64,000 nucleotides of DNA, taken from Gemmatimonadota bacterium. GTDB lineage: Bacteria; Gemmatimonadota; Gemmatimonadetes; Longimicrobiales; RSA9. The stretch is taken from NCBI GenBank assembly GCA_007126035.1, contig SLCC01000015.1:1-64000 (forward strand). The letters are read 5' to 3'. The position numbers were made by a program, and so were the translations under genes. The notes under the pieces are model-generated. The model saw only the letters and a list, made by a program, of their open reading frames with translations. It made no database searches and was not told where the DNA came from. Positions 41,561-49,589 of the stretch are shown in pieces; positions within the stretch are counted from its first letter, which is position 1, and each line of letters opens with the position of its first letter.

Positions 41561-42993
41561 ATGGCCAGATAGCGGTCGATCTCCCAGTCGTGCACCTCCG
41601 CACGATACTCCTGCCACTCCTGTTCCTTCGCCGCCAGGAAGTGCTGGAACACATGCTCGCCCAGCGTCTGCTGGATCAAGTCGCTCTTACGGAATTCGGC
41701 AATCGCCTCACCCAGGTCGCTGGGTAGTGTCTGGATCCGGTGGCGTCGCCGCTCGCGAACCGTCAGCTCGAAGATGTTCTTGTCCACCGGGTCCGGTGGA
41801 TCGATCTGGTTCCGGATCCCGTCGAGACCGGCCGCCAGTTGGACCGCCAGCGCCAGGTACGGGTTCGTCGCTGGGTCCGGCATCCGCAGCTCCAGCCGGG
41901 TCCCCTTCCCGCGACGCGCCGGCACACGCACCATGGGTGAGCGGTTACGATGGGACCAGGCCACGTTCACCGGCGCCTCGTAGCCAGGGACCAGGCGCTT
42001 GTAGCTGTTGATCAGCGGATTCGTGACGGCACAGAACGCCCGAGCATGCTTCAACAGACCACCAGCGTACCAGCGCATGACCTGCGACAGCCCGTCCGGG
42101 TCCTCCGCATCGTAGAACGCGTTGTCCTCCCCACTGAACAGAGACTGGTGCGTATGCATGCCAGAGCCGTTCTGTCCGAAGATGGGCTTGGGCATGAACG
42201 TGGCATGCAGGCCATGGCGAAGGGCCATGTTCCGGACTACGAACTTGAACGTGGCCAGGTGGTCCGCCGTCAGTAGCGCATCCTCATACTTGAAATCGAT
42301 CTCGTGCTGGCCCGGAGCCACCTCGTGATGTGCCGCCTCCACCTCGAAGCCCATCGCCGTCAGCATGTTCACCATGTCCCGTCGCGCTATCTCCCCGAGA
42401 TCCACCGGTCCCAGGTCGAAGTAGCCGCCCACGTCATGGGTCATTCGAGTCGGAGCACCATCCTCCGTCAGATGGAACAAGAAGAACTCCGCTTCCACTC
42501 CCGCCATCATGTGGTAGCCGAGCTCCGCCGCCGCCCTGATCTGACGCTTCAGAACATGCCGGGGATCCCCCGGAAACGGCTTCTCGTCCGCCGTGTACAC
42601 ATCGCAGATCAACCGGCCCACGCGATTGTCCGGATCGCCCCACGGGTACAGCGCGAACGTGTCCAGGTCAGGCTTCAGGATCATATCGGACTCCTCGATC
42701 CGCACGAAACCCTCGATCGACGAGCCGTCGAACAGGATGTCGCCGTCCAGAGCCTTCTCGAACTGGCTCTGTGGCACCTCCACGTTCTTCACCACACCCG
42801 TGATATCCGTGAACTGGAGGCGCAGGAAACGAACGTTCGTACGCTCCAGCACCCCCCGGACATCCTCCTTCGTGGCACCAGCCGTCCGCCTCGTCTCAGG
42901 CGTCGTCGGCCGTACCTTGTGATCAGGCACGAGCTCCTTCCGTAGGCCGTTCAGCTCCGAGCCCGCCCTCGTGCTGCCTCTTCCAGTTCGCAA
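41554..42993 (-). CDS. glnA: Glutamine synthetase, type I (alpha-type)
   Basis: The enzyme joins ammonia to glutamate with ATP, the main ammonium-assimilation step. The 479-residue product has FDGSSIEGFVRIEESDM, EAEFFLF, HHEVAPGQHEIDF, KPIFGQNGSGMHTHQSLF and NRSPMVRVPA. It lacks the adenylylation insert and tyrosine region of the E. coli beta type, resembling Bacillus enzymes. The TTG at 42993 has AGGAGG with 6-nt spacing; the 35-residue extension before the core looks unstructured. Its 3' end overlaps the facing kinase gene by 7 bp. Confidence 0.96.
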   Translation of the reverse strand: MRTGRGSTRAGSELNGLRKELVPDHKVRPTTPETRRTAGATKEDVRGVLERTNVRFLRLQFTDITGVVKNVEVPQSQFEKALDGDILFDGSSIEGFVRIEESDMILKPDLDTFALYPWGDPDNRVGRLICDVYTADEKPFPGDPRHVLKRQIRAAAELGYHMMAGVEAEFFLFHLTEDGAPTRMTHDVGGYFDLGPVDLGEIARRDMVNMLTAMGFEVEAAHHEVAPGQHEIDFKYEDALLTADHLATFKFVVRNMALRHGLHATFMPKPIFGQNGSGMHTHQSLFSGEDNAFYDAEDPDGLSQVMRWYAGGLLKHARAFCAVTNPLINSYKRLVPGYEAPVNVAWSHRNRSPMVRVPARRGKGTRLELRMPDPATNPYLALAVQLAAGLDGIRNQIDPPDPVDKNIFELTVRERRRHRIQTLPSDLGEAIAEFRKSDLIQQTLGEHVFQHFLAAKEQEWQEYRAEVHDWEIDRYLAIY

Positions 42994-43042
42994 AGCCGAC
43001 CTCCTCTCAAGGTCATTGGTGTGGTGTCAATGAGTCGCGACG

Positions 43043-43071
43043 AATTGAACGGCCGGCTCACCTGCTGTCAA
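43043..43071 (-). promoter_or_regulatory. glnA promoter
   Basis: Minus-strand TTGACA (43066-43071) and TCAATT (43043-43048) are 17 nt apart; the leader would be about 40 nt. Confidence 0.5.
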
Positions 43072-43081
43072 GATGTAGGTC

Positions 43082-43113
43082 GCACTTTGTTACGAAGTCG
43101 CGTTACAAGGTGC
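43082..43113. promoter_or_regulatory. Imperfect palindrome upstream of the glnA promoter
   Basis: GCACTTTGTTAC and GTTACAAGGTGC are inverted (10 of 12 matching) around 8 nt, just upstream of the -35 box, the usual activator position. Two direct copies of G(T/G)TGCAAAA(A/T)GTC at 43109-43121 and 43152-43164 lie 43 nt apart. Confidence 0.45.
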
Positions 43114-43203
43114 AAAAAGTCGGCCCAGAAGCACTGTCGAGGAGACGCGTCGTTGCAAAATGTCACAAACTGGGCAAGATCAAGACCAGGACGGAGGATC
43201 AGG

Positions 43204-43262
43204 AGCGGCCCCGACTAGAAGAGTGATCGGAAAGGGGTGCGGGCCGCGCTGGCAGCGCCACG
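43204..43262 (+). repeat. Third copy of the dispersed repeat
   Basis: CTAGAAGAGTGATCGGAAA then GGGG, GGGCCGCG and a small hairpin GCGCT-GGC-AGCGC. It matches the inverted copy at 23163-23217 at roughly 80 percent by eye over about 49 nt, including the hairpin, where the other copy has GCGTT-GGG-AGCGC. Confidence 0.7.
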
Positions 43263-43274
43263 GACACACCAGGT

Positions 43275-43715
43275 TCAGCAGGAATCGCACACGCCCAATA
43301 CCTCCAGGCGATACCCCTCCACGGAGAACCCGGGCACCTGACCCAGCTCGGCTATGGCACCGGTGTCCAGATGACCTGGAAGGTCGCGAATCCTGCCGCA
43401 CACCAGGCAGCGGGCATGAGGATGAGGTTCCGTACGGCCGTCGTAACGGGCCGAGCCGTCACCGTACGTGAGCTTCGAGGCAAGTCCGCAGCTCACCAGT
43501 GTTTCCAGGGCCTTGTATACCGTCGCCAGAGAGATGTCCGGGATCACCTGGCGCACGGACGTGAAAACGGCGTCCGCGGACGGATGGTCCCCGGTGTCCA
43601 GCAGGTACCGGTAAACCGCCGCACGCTGCTCGGTGTAGCGCTGGCCGCTGGCCTCCAGCGCATGGCGCAGCCGATTCTCCGGAACCGTCCCGTCGCGGTG
43701 ACTGTTCCCCGACAT
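43275..43715 (-). CDS. perR: PerR-type peroxide-sensing Fur-family regulator
   Basis: The product is about 146 residues. An N-terminal winged helix (RYTEQRAAVYRYLLDTGDHPSADAVF, in parts; SLATVYKALETLVSCGL) precedes the metal domain LTYGDGSARYDGRTEPHPHARC. Aligned with B. subtilis PerR, all five regulatory ligands are kept: His in HPSAD, Asp in GDGSARYD, the two His of EPHPH, and Asp in GRIRDLPG where Fur has Glu. Two CxxC pairs (CLVCG, CDSC) supply the structural zinc. Asp at that position favours PerR over Fur. The ATG at 43715 is used because the promoter lies over the upstream ATGs. Confidence 0.88.
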   Translation of the reverse strand: MSGNSHRDGTVPENRLRHALEASGQRYTEQRAAVYRYLLDTGDHPSADAVFTSVRQVIPDISLATVYKALETLVSCGLASKLTYGDGSARYDGRTEPHPHARCLVCGRIRDLPGHLDTGAIAELGQVPGFSVEGYRLEVLGVCDSC

Positions 43716-43752
43716 GGTCGCAATCCCGTCACGCGGTATCCTCATGGCCGCC

Positions 43753-43782
43753 AAGCTAATATGGCGCGGGAAGTGCTGTCAA
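43753..43782 (-). promoter_or_regulatory. perR promoter
   Basis: Minus-strand TTGACA followed after 18 nt by TAGCTT, close to the upstream in-frame ATGs, so the start near 43747 leaves room only for a short leader. Confidence 0.42.
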
Positions 43783-43815
43783 TAGCGATTCTTCTTTTCC
43801 AGAAAGGAGAAGGCA

Positions 43816-44172
43816 TTGAAAGACAAGGGGATAGGGACGAGGAAGGCGGGGGTCGTCGCACTGACCAGGGATCTCATGTTCGCCGCCAGGATAAGGGGTG
43901 CGGCGCCGGAGGCGGTGACGGTTCACGCAGTTGATTGCTTACTGGAAGAAATAGGGCCTGAGACGCGACTCGTCTTGATCGATCTTGACGTGAGCGACGC
44001 TGCGGGCGCGGTGGCGAGCGTTCGTGCCAGTGGGACAGGTGCCCGCATAGTTGCTTTCGCTCCGCATGTGGAGACGGAGGCAATGGCCAGTGCGGGTGCT
44101 GCGGGAGCGGATCGAGTGATGGTCCGAGGGCGGTTCGTGCGGGAGTTGCCGGATCTGGTAAAGGAGGTTTGA
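43816..44172 (+). CDS. Small receiver-like protein
   Basis: The product is 118 residues. The TTG start follows AAGGAGAA. Alternating strands and helices resemble a CheY-like fold (AGVVALTRDLMFAARIRGAA, TRLVLIDLDV, ARIVAFAPHVETEAMASAGAAGADRVMVRGRF). An Asp sits at the end of strand 3 (LIDLD), but the acidic pair at strand 1 and the strand-5 Lys are not clear, so it may be a pseudo-receiver. It diverges from perR. No output domain is present. Confidence 0.7.
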   Translation: MKDKGIGTRKAGVVALTRDLMFAARIRGAAPEAVTVHAVDCLLEEIGPETRLVLIDLDVSDAAGAVASVRASGTGARIVAFAPHVETEAMASAGAAGADRVMVRGRFVRELPDLVKEV

Positions 44173-44215
44173 GGAGGTGTGAGTGGTGGCGGGCGGGAGG
44201 TCCCTGGCAGGTGTG

Positions 44216-44244
44216 GGGGCCGCTTCCGCTTGGAGGCGGGCCCC
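44216..44244. terminator. Bidirectional terminator between the receiver-like gene and the DksA-type gene
   Basis: Arms GGGGCCGCTTCC (44216-44227) and GGAGGC-G-GGCCCC (44232-44244) pair over 12 bp, with one T-G wobble and one bulge, around a GCTT tetraloop. It sits exactly between two convergent genes. Confidence 0.6.
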
Positions 44245-44267
44245 GGCGTCGGCGCGGTGCGTGGGTT

Positions 44268-44660
44268 TCAGGCTGCGTCGGCCTCTTCCTTGCGCTTGCA
44301 CTCGATGCAGTACCTGGCGTGGGGCAGTGCGTCGAGTCGATCGAAGTCTATGAGTTGGCCGCAGGAGTGACAGAACCCGAAAGTATCGGGCTCCTTGTAG
44401 AGCCTGCGGAGCGCTTCCTCGATGCGATAGAGGTAGCGACCCTCTTTGCTGGCGAACAGGAGCATCTTCTCCCTCTCCATGGCGTCGGTGCCGAGATCCG
44501 CCATGTGATCGGAGTAGGAATACAGGTCGGAGTCCGCTTGCTCGGCGGACAGCTTGGCCAGTTCGTCGTACCGCCCGAGGGAGCGGAGGGCGCGCTCGCG
44601 CTCCCGTAGCAGGCGCTTCTGGAGGTGCTCCAACTGCTTCTTCGTCAGCTTCTTCGCCAT
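44268..44660 (-). CDS. DksA/TraR-type zinc-finger protein
   Basis: The product is about 130 residues. The N-terminal half is a long coiled coil (KKLTKKQLEHLQKRLLRERERALRSL), then MADLGTDAMEREKMLLFASKEGRYLYRIEEALRRL, and a C4 zinc finger FCHSCG ... YCIECK. DksA relatives insert the coiled coil in the RNA polymerase secondary channel and tune rRNA and stress promoters, often with ppGpp. The loop between helices has Asp-containing DLYSYSDHMADLG, as in DksA. An ATG at 44660 with the family N-terminus is used; upstream frame extension is unlikely. Confidence 0.9.
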   Translation of the reverse strand: MAKKLTKKQLEHLQKRLLRERERALRSLGRYDELAKLSAEQADSDLYSYSDHMADLGTDAMEREKMLLFASKEGRYLYRIEEALRRLYKEPDTFGFCHSCGQLIDFDRLDALPHARYCIECKRKEEADAA

Positions 44661-45090
44661 GTCCCAGCCAGTAGCTAATCGGCGGCGGGGAAGAGCCGAT
44701 CTCCCCCGCGGAGCCGGTTGATCACCGGTATAAACGATAATTTTAGCGACGGTTTGCCTTCGAGACAACTGTCAAGCCCAAGGAGTCTCCCCATTGCTTC
44801 ATGCGGCCGGAGCGACCCTGGCGGGCTACTCCGACGGGTTCGGCCGATCCGGCTATTCTCCTGCCCCGGGGCGACCCAACCTTCCAGCAGCGTGACACGG
44901 TGGGCTCGGACGGGTTGGAGGAAGCGGAGTGGGCACGGGTCTATGGAAATTCGATACGGACTGCGACAATTTGTCGCGAAAGTCCTGTCCAGCCCGTGGC
45001 GTGAGCCCGTGGCGTGAGTCCATGGCGTGAGCCCGTGGCGGATTCACCATGAGGGCGGTGGTGGAGCACCTGATCCGGCAGTTATGGCGG
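44661..45090. other. 430-bp intergenic stretch with palindrome and tandem repeat
   Basis: No gene is seen. It holds an operator-like palindrome GCGACAA-T-TTGTCGC (44963-44977), framed by GGACT/AGTCC, and four tandem 13-bp units of the form GCCCGTGGCGTGA at 44992-45041. There is no clear promoter of the usual form. A TTGACA lies at about 44770-44775 on the minus strand without a matching -10 at 17-18 nt. Confidence 0.55.
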
Positions 45091-46065
45091 TCAGTCCATG
45101 GGTGTTCCCATGACCAGGGCGAAGCCGTCGGCACCCACCACCCAGCGGTCGATGGTGAAGCCGCTCTGGAGGAACAGGTCGGCCACCCGCTGCCGATCGA
45201 ACTTGCACGAGATTTCCGTCCGGATCGTCTCACCTGAGGCGAAGCGGTACGAGCCGGCACCGGGGATGGTGACGGTGAGTCCCCTGCGGGCGACCAGGTG
45301 CATCTCGATGCGGTGTTCGTCAGCGTTGTAGAACGCCTGGTGCTGGAAGTCCTGGAGGTCGAAGTCGGCGCCCAGCTCCCGGTTGAGCACGCGCAGCAGA
45401 TTCAGGTTGAAGCGGGCGGTGGTGCCGCGGGCGTCGTTGTAGGCTCGTTCCAGGACCTGGGCATCCTTCTCCAGGTCGACCCCCATCAGGAACCGGTCGT
45501 GCCGGGTCATGGCCGAGCGGGCCTGGCCCAGGAGCCGGGCTGCCGGCCCCGGCTCGAAGTTGCCGATCGTGCTGCCGAGAAGGGCGATTATTGCCGGTCG
45601 GCCCAGATCGGCCGGAACTTGGAAGCTCGTGGTCATGTCGGTTGCCACCGGGATGACCTGGAGCCGGGGATATTGTTTGCGGAGGATGGTGGATTGCTCC
45701 GCCAGGAACTCCTCGCTGATATCTATCGGGACGTAGGTCGGTGCGGCGACCCGCTCCTGCATGGCCTCGAGCAGGATCCGTGTCTTCTCCGCAGACCCTG
45801 CCCCCAGCTCGACGAGCGTTACCGGTCCGAACTCATCGATCCACTGCGACGTCCACGACTCCAGCAGTCTACGCTCCGCCCGGGTGAGGTAGTATTCCGG
45901 CAGGTTGGTGATCTCCTCGAAGAGCTTTGAGCCACGCTGGTCGTAGAAGTACTTGGGAGGGATCTCCTTCTGGTCCCGGCGCAAGCCTTCGTCCACCTCC
46001 GCCAGCATGCGTGCGCGAGCGGTTGCCTCTGGTGGCTCGGCCGACTGGTGCTCGACGTCGATCAT
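45091..46065 (-). CDS. egtD: L-histidine N-alpha-methyltransferase EgtD (ergothioneine pathway)
   Basis: EgtD methylates histidine three times to hercynine, the first committed step to ergothioneine. The 324-residue product has PKYFYDQRGSKLFEEITNLPEYYLTRAE, the SAM-binding VELGAGSAEKTR, VPIDISEEFL, LGSTIGNFEP, and GVDLEKDAQVLERAYND. These match the histidine-specific methyltransferase family rather than DUF2260-type relatives. The egtB gene is not in the window, so the pathway is completed elsewhere or not at all. The ATG at 46065 gives the usual N-terminal length; upstream ATGs are possible. Confidence 0.9.
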   Translation of the reverse strand: MIDVEHQSAEPPEATARARMLAEVDEGLRRDQKEIPPKYFYDQRGSKLFEEITNLPEYYLTRAERRLLESWTSQWIDEFGPVTLVELGAGSAEKTRILLEAMQERVAAPTYVPIDISEEFLAEQSTILRKQYPRLQVIPVATDMTTSFQVPADLGRPAIIALLGSTIGNFEPGPAARLLGQARSAMTRHDRFLMGVDLEKDAQVLERAYNDARGTTARFNLNLLRVLNRELGADFDLQDFQHQAFYNADEHRIEMHLVARRGLTVTIPGAGSYRFASGETIRTEISCKFDRQRVADLFLQSGFTIDRWVVGADGFALVMGTPMD

Positions 46066-46266
46066 CTGGCAGGCGCTTCGCTTTGTCATCACTGGCAGTC
46101 CCGGGGAAAGGGCGGTTGATCCTCTCACCATCCGCCCCAGCGGGGGCATGCCGGATTCGTGCCGGACCGGCCGGCTGTGGCACTGGCGCTTCCTCGGTGG
46201 AAACCTGGAAGGTAGCTTCCGCGTATTGGCAGGTGCACGACTGAGAGGTCAGGCCCGGGAGGTGAC

Positions 46267-46638
46267 ATGGAGGAAGTGACGCGGAAGCGTCTGTTGCGTC
46301 GGTTGGAGACGTTGCCCGAGGAGCAGTTGTACCAGGTACTGGATTACATCGAGTTCCTGGAGGCCAAGTACGCCAGGGCGGCGGCCCGGAAGCCGGATCC
46401 ATTCCAGCAATTCGCCGAGCGGGTGGAGGACCAGATGCGGGTGCGCTCGCTGGCGCCGAGGGCCATGCGCGGGACGATGCGGGTCATGAGCACGGCGGGT
46501 AAGGTGCTGGACGGCGTGCGGGATCTGGGTCGAGGTCTGTCTGCCCCTGCCGGAGGCGGTGCCAGGTCGGCTGAACGACCGGCCACACGACCTTCGTCAG
46601 GCAAGCCACCCGAAGACGAAGACACCGGATCGGCTTGA
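46267..46638 (+). CDS. DUF2281-like small protein
   Basis: The product is 123 residues; the ATG follows GGGAGGTGAC. It opens KRLLRRLETLPEEQLYQVLDYIEFLEAKY, close to the DUF2281 helix pattern found in toxin-antitoxin-like and stand-alone small proteins. The rest is basic, with a Gly/Ala/Pro-rich disordered tail. No partner toxin is next to it. It ends 124 bp before guaB and overlaps the guaB promoter. Role unknown. Confidence 0.7.
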   Translation: MEEVTRKRLLRRLETLPEEQLYQVLDYIEFLEAKYARAAARKPDPFQQFAERVEDQMRVRSLAPRAMRGTMRVMSTAGKVLDGVRDLGRGLSAPAGGGARSAERPATRPSSGKPPEDEDTGSA

Positions 46639-46664
46639 CACCTTCCCGAGACCGCGCCTAGGTT
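46635..46664 (+). promoter_or_regulatory. guaB promoter
   Basis: TTGACA, 18 nt, TAGGTT (or 17 nt to CTAGGT). The -35 overlaps the stop of the upstream gene. Transcript start near 46670 leaves a leader of about 90 nt. Confidence 0.5.
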
Positions 46665-46705
46665 CCGCCATGGAACGAGGAACCAGAATGGCCCGACCGA
46701 ACGAA

Positions 46706-46742
46706 ACACCCGCGGGAACGCCCATTGGCGTCTCGCGGGTGT
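46706..46742 (+). promoter_or_regulatory. Long hairpin in the guaB leader
   Basis: ACACCCGCG and CGCGGGTGT pair over 9 bp. An inner stem ACGCC/GGCGT closes a CATT loop. The hairpin ends 20 nt before the ATG, just before the GGAGGA site. Possible translational or transcriptional control; no T-run follows. Confidence 0.5.
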
Positions 46743-46761
46743 CGCGCATCACGGAGGACGG

Positions 46762-48228
46762 ATGAACCCATCGGCACGCGCGCGTATCACCGGCGCAGCA
46801 CTCACCTTCGATGATGTATTGCTGGTGCCACAGTATTCGGAAGTCCATCCCCGGGACACGTCGGTGGTCACTCGCCTCACTGATCGGATACAGCTGAACA
46901 TCCCGCTCATCTCGGCCGCCATGGACACGGTGACGGAGTCCCGGATGGCCATGACGATTGCCAGGGAAGGGGGCATCGGGGTCATCCACAAGAACATGAC
47001 CATTGATCGCCAGGTCCTGGAGGTCGACCGGGTGAAGCGCTCGGAGAGCGGGATGATCATGAACCCCATAACCCTCAAGAGCGATGCCTCGTTGCGTGAC
47101 GCCCATCAGCTCATGAGCCAGTTCTCCATCAGCGGCGTACCTATCATCGACGAGACGGGTCTGCTGGTGGGGATCGTCACCAACCGTGATCTCCAGTTCG
47201 AGAGTGACCTGGACCAACCAATCCAGGACGTGATGACCAAGGACTCACTGGTCACCGTTCCGGTGGGCACTTCCCTCGAGGAGGCGGAAAGGATCCTGCA
47301 CCGCCACCGGATCGAGAAGTTGCCGGTGGTGGACGAGGAAGGAAAGCTGCGGGGGTTGATCACTGTCAAGGACATTTTCAAGCGCCGCGCCTTCCCCAAC
47401 GCCTGCAAGGATGAGCATGGACGCCTGAGGGTCGGCGCCGCGGTGGGAACGTCCCGGGCCGACCGTGACCGCGCCGAGCAACTCCTGGCAGCCGGCTGCG
47501 ATCTGCTGGTCATCGATACCGCCCACGGCCACTCCGCCGGTGTGCTCCAGGCTCTCGCGGGCCTGCGGGAACGTTTTCCCGACGCCGACATCATGGCGGG
47601 AAACGTAGGCACGACCGCGGGCGCTCGGGCCATGGCGGAGCGCGGGGCCAGCGCGGTGAAGGTGGGGATCGGCCCCGGAAGCATCTGCACAACCCGTGTG
47701 GTGACCGGTGTAGGAGTGCCGCAGCTAAGCGCGATCATGGACGCGGTGGACGGAGTTGACCCGAAGGTCAGCTTGGTAGCGGACGGGGGTGTCCGCTACT
47801 CGGGCGACATAGTAAAGGCGATCGCCGCAGGCGCCCATGCAGTGATGATGGGTTCGCTGCTCGCGGGCACCGAAGAGAGCCCGGGTGAGAGCTTCCTGCT
47901 GGAAGGCCGGCGCTACAAGACCGTGCGCGGAATGGGATCGCTGTCCGCCATGGAGGAAGGCTCCGCGGACCGCTACTTCCAGGACGGGGAAGGCCGGAAA
48001 TTCGTGCCGGAAGGCATCGAGGGTCGTGTCCCCTACAAGGGGCCGGCATCGGACGCGATATACCAGCTCGTGGGTGGGCTGCGTAGTGGCATGGGCTACT
48101 GCGGGTGCGCTGACATCGAAGCGCTCCGCACCAGGTCCCGGTTCGTCACCATCACCGGTGGCGGACTCCGGGAGTCACACCCACACGATGTGGCCATTAC
48201 CCGGGAGGCACCCAACTACCACCTGTAA
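46762..48228 (+). CDS. guaB: IMP dehydrogenase
   Basis: GuaB oxidises IMP to XMP with NAD, the rate-limiting step to GMP. The 488-residue product has [19 protein letters not shown], two CBS domains near residues 95-210 ([28 protein letters not shown], in parts; [25 protein letters not shown]), the catalytic loop [17 protein letters not shown] with Cys, and the flap YRGMGS-type [12 protein letters not shown]. All usual elements are present. A ribosome site GGAGGA is 8 nt upstream. Confidence 0.97.
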   Translation: MNPSARARITGAALTFDDVLLVPQYSEVHPRDTSVVTRLTDRIQLNIPLISAAMDTVTESRMAMTIAREGGIGVIHKNMTIDRQVLEVDRVKRSESGMIMNPITLKSDASLRDAHQLMSQFSISGVPIIDETGLLVGIVTNRDLQFESDLDQPIQDVMTKDSLVTVPVGTSLEEAERILHRHRIEKLPVVDEEGKLRGLITVKDIFKRRAFPNACKDEHGRLRVGAAVGTSRADRDRAEQLLAAGCDLLVIDTAHGHSAGVLQALAGLRERFPDADIMAGNVGTTAGARAMAERGASAVKVGIGPGSICTTRVVTGVGVPQLSAIMDAVDGVDPKVSLVADGGVRYSGDIVKAIAAGAHAVMMGSLLAGTEESPGESFLLEGRRYKTVRGMGSLSAMEEGSADRYFQDGEGRKFVPEGIEGRVPYKGPASDAIYQLVGGLRSGMGYCGCADIEALRTRSRFVTITGGGLRESHPHDVAITREAPNYHL

Positions 48229-48267
48229 GCCGCCGGTTCGGTGTCAGCACCGATGCCTCGATGCCGG

Positions 48268-48298
48268 GGCTCGTCGCACGGCGCGACGAGCCTTTTTT
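48268..48298 (+). terminator. Rho-independent terminator after guaB
   Basis: Perfect 10-bp arms GGCTCGTCGC and GCGACGAGCC around a 5-nt loop, followed by six Ts. Confidence 0.9.
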
Positions 48299-48366
48299 CG
48301 TCAGGTGGGGGCGCGCTTCTTGCGCTCCAGCAACACCGAATACCAACCATTACGGCAGGAAACGCC

Positions 48367-49491
48367 ATGATCTCACGCGACCAGGTTCAACGTTTGATCG
48401 AACGGCCCATCAGCGGACATAGCATCCTCTCTGCCTTTCTCGATATGTCCGTGAACTCGGACAACAAACGCACCTACCAGGTCTTCCTGAACAAGGAGAA
48501 GGCGTCGCACCAGGAGTTGGACAGTGATCGTGAAGGCAAGCATCGAGAGGCCCTGGGTGCGGCGTTCGCCCGGCTCCAGCGCTGGATCGACTCGAATTTC
48601 GATGAATCGAACAAGGGGGTCGCAGTATACGTTGAGGTTGGCGGAGACTGGCTCGAAGGGTACCAGCTCCCCATCCCCGTGAAGAACCGGTTGCATCTGG
48701 ACGCGCGGCCGGTGGTCGGCCCCCTGGTCGAGATAGTGAACCAGTACCGCCACCACGGCGTCGTGCTGGTGGATCGCCAGCACCTGAGGCTCATGAGCTT
48801 CTACCTGGAACGCGCCTTCAACGAACGGGAGGTCACCACCGACCCCATACCCGCACCTCACGACATCAAGCGCGGCGGTTTCTCCGCCCCCGACTACCAG
48901 AAGCGTAAAGCCGAAGAGACACGGCACTTCTTCAAGGAGTTCGCCGTCGAGGTGGAGAATTTCGTACGCCGGCACCGCCCCGATGACCTGAGCATCCTCG
49001 GGACCCGCGAGAACGTGAAACCGTTCCTCGAGTACCTGCCACGGGCCCTCCAGAAGATGATCCTCCACACCGACAGCATCGAGATCGATGCGTCCGTCGA
49101 AGAGATCCGCCGCAAGCTGGCCCCAGCCTTCCAGCGCAGCATGGACGAAGAAGAATCCCGTTCCCTGGACCTTCTGAGGGACCGGGTCCGGCAGGACCAC
49201 ATGGCCGTCGCTGGCTTCGAGGGTATCCTCGAGCAGATCCAGGCCGGCAAGCTCCAGACCCTCGTGATGGCTCGGGATACCGAGTATCAAGGCGGCCGCT
49301 GCGAGGAATGCGGGTTCCTGTTCGCCGGCAACAACGATACCTGCACCTACTGCAACGGCAGCGTAAAACACCAGGTCGACCTCGTGGAGGAGCTCCTCCG
49401 CCTGGCAGGAAACCAGGACCTGGATGTGGAGTTCGTCCGCCGCTCCGCCCTCGACGACCTGGGCAGCGTCGGTGGCCTGCTCAGGTTCTGA
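48367..49491 (+). CDS. baeRF/Vms1-type eRF1-like protein with zinc ribbon
   Basis: The product is about 374 residues. It opens ILSAFLDMSVN, then the beta-strand/helix order of the bacterial eRF1-related (baeRF) group, and ends with a zinc ribbon CEECGFLFAGNNDTCTYC. The group is related to eRF1, Pelota and Vms1. In eukaryotes and archaea these release peptides from stalled ribosomes; for most bacterial members this is inferred. The catalytic GGQ or GxxQ motif of true release factors is not obvious, but His-rich and Asp-rich loops near residue 215 (EVENFVRRHRPDDLSILGTRENVKPF) are typical. Confidence 0.8.
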   Translation: MISRDQVQRLIERPISGHSILSAFLDMSVNSDNKRTYQVFLNKEKASHQELDSDREGKHREALGAAFARLQRWIDSNFDESNKGVAVYVEVGGDWLEGYQLPIPVKNRLHLDARPVVGPLVEIVNQYRHHGVVLVDRQHLRLMSFYLERAFNEREVTTDPIPAPHDIKRGGFSAPDYQKRKAEETRHFFKEFAVEVENFVRRHRPDDLSILGTRENVKPFLEYLPRALQKMILHTDSIEIDASVEEIRRKLAPAFQRSMDEEESRSLDLLRDRVRQDHMAVAGFEGILEQIQAGKLQTLVMARDTEYQGGRCEECGFLFAGNNDTCTYCNGSVKHQVDLVEELLRLAGNQDLDVEFVRRSALDDLGSVGGLLRF

Positions 49492-49498
49492 ACGACCC

Positions 49499-49530
49499 GC
49501 CGGCGCGGCTTGACTACCGGTCGCGCCGGC
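49499..49530. terminator. Hairpin after the baeRF gene
   Basis: Perfect 9-bp arms GCCGGCGCG and CGCGCCGGC with a 14-nt loop, 8 bp after the stop. No T-run. Confidence 0.5.
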
Positions 49531-49589
49531 CCCAACTTACTTGTGCCTCCCCGGTTCACTTCCGTTCAAGCAGCTACGGAGGCAGACCG

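Noticed and set aside
44992..45041. 13-bp tandem repeats as a CRISPR array
   Set aside because: Units are directly joined without spacers, and no cas genes are present.
46267..46638. DUF2281 protein as half of a toxin-antitoxin pair
   Set aside because: No small toxin gene lies next to it; the flanking genes are egtD and guaB.
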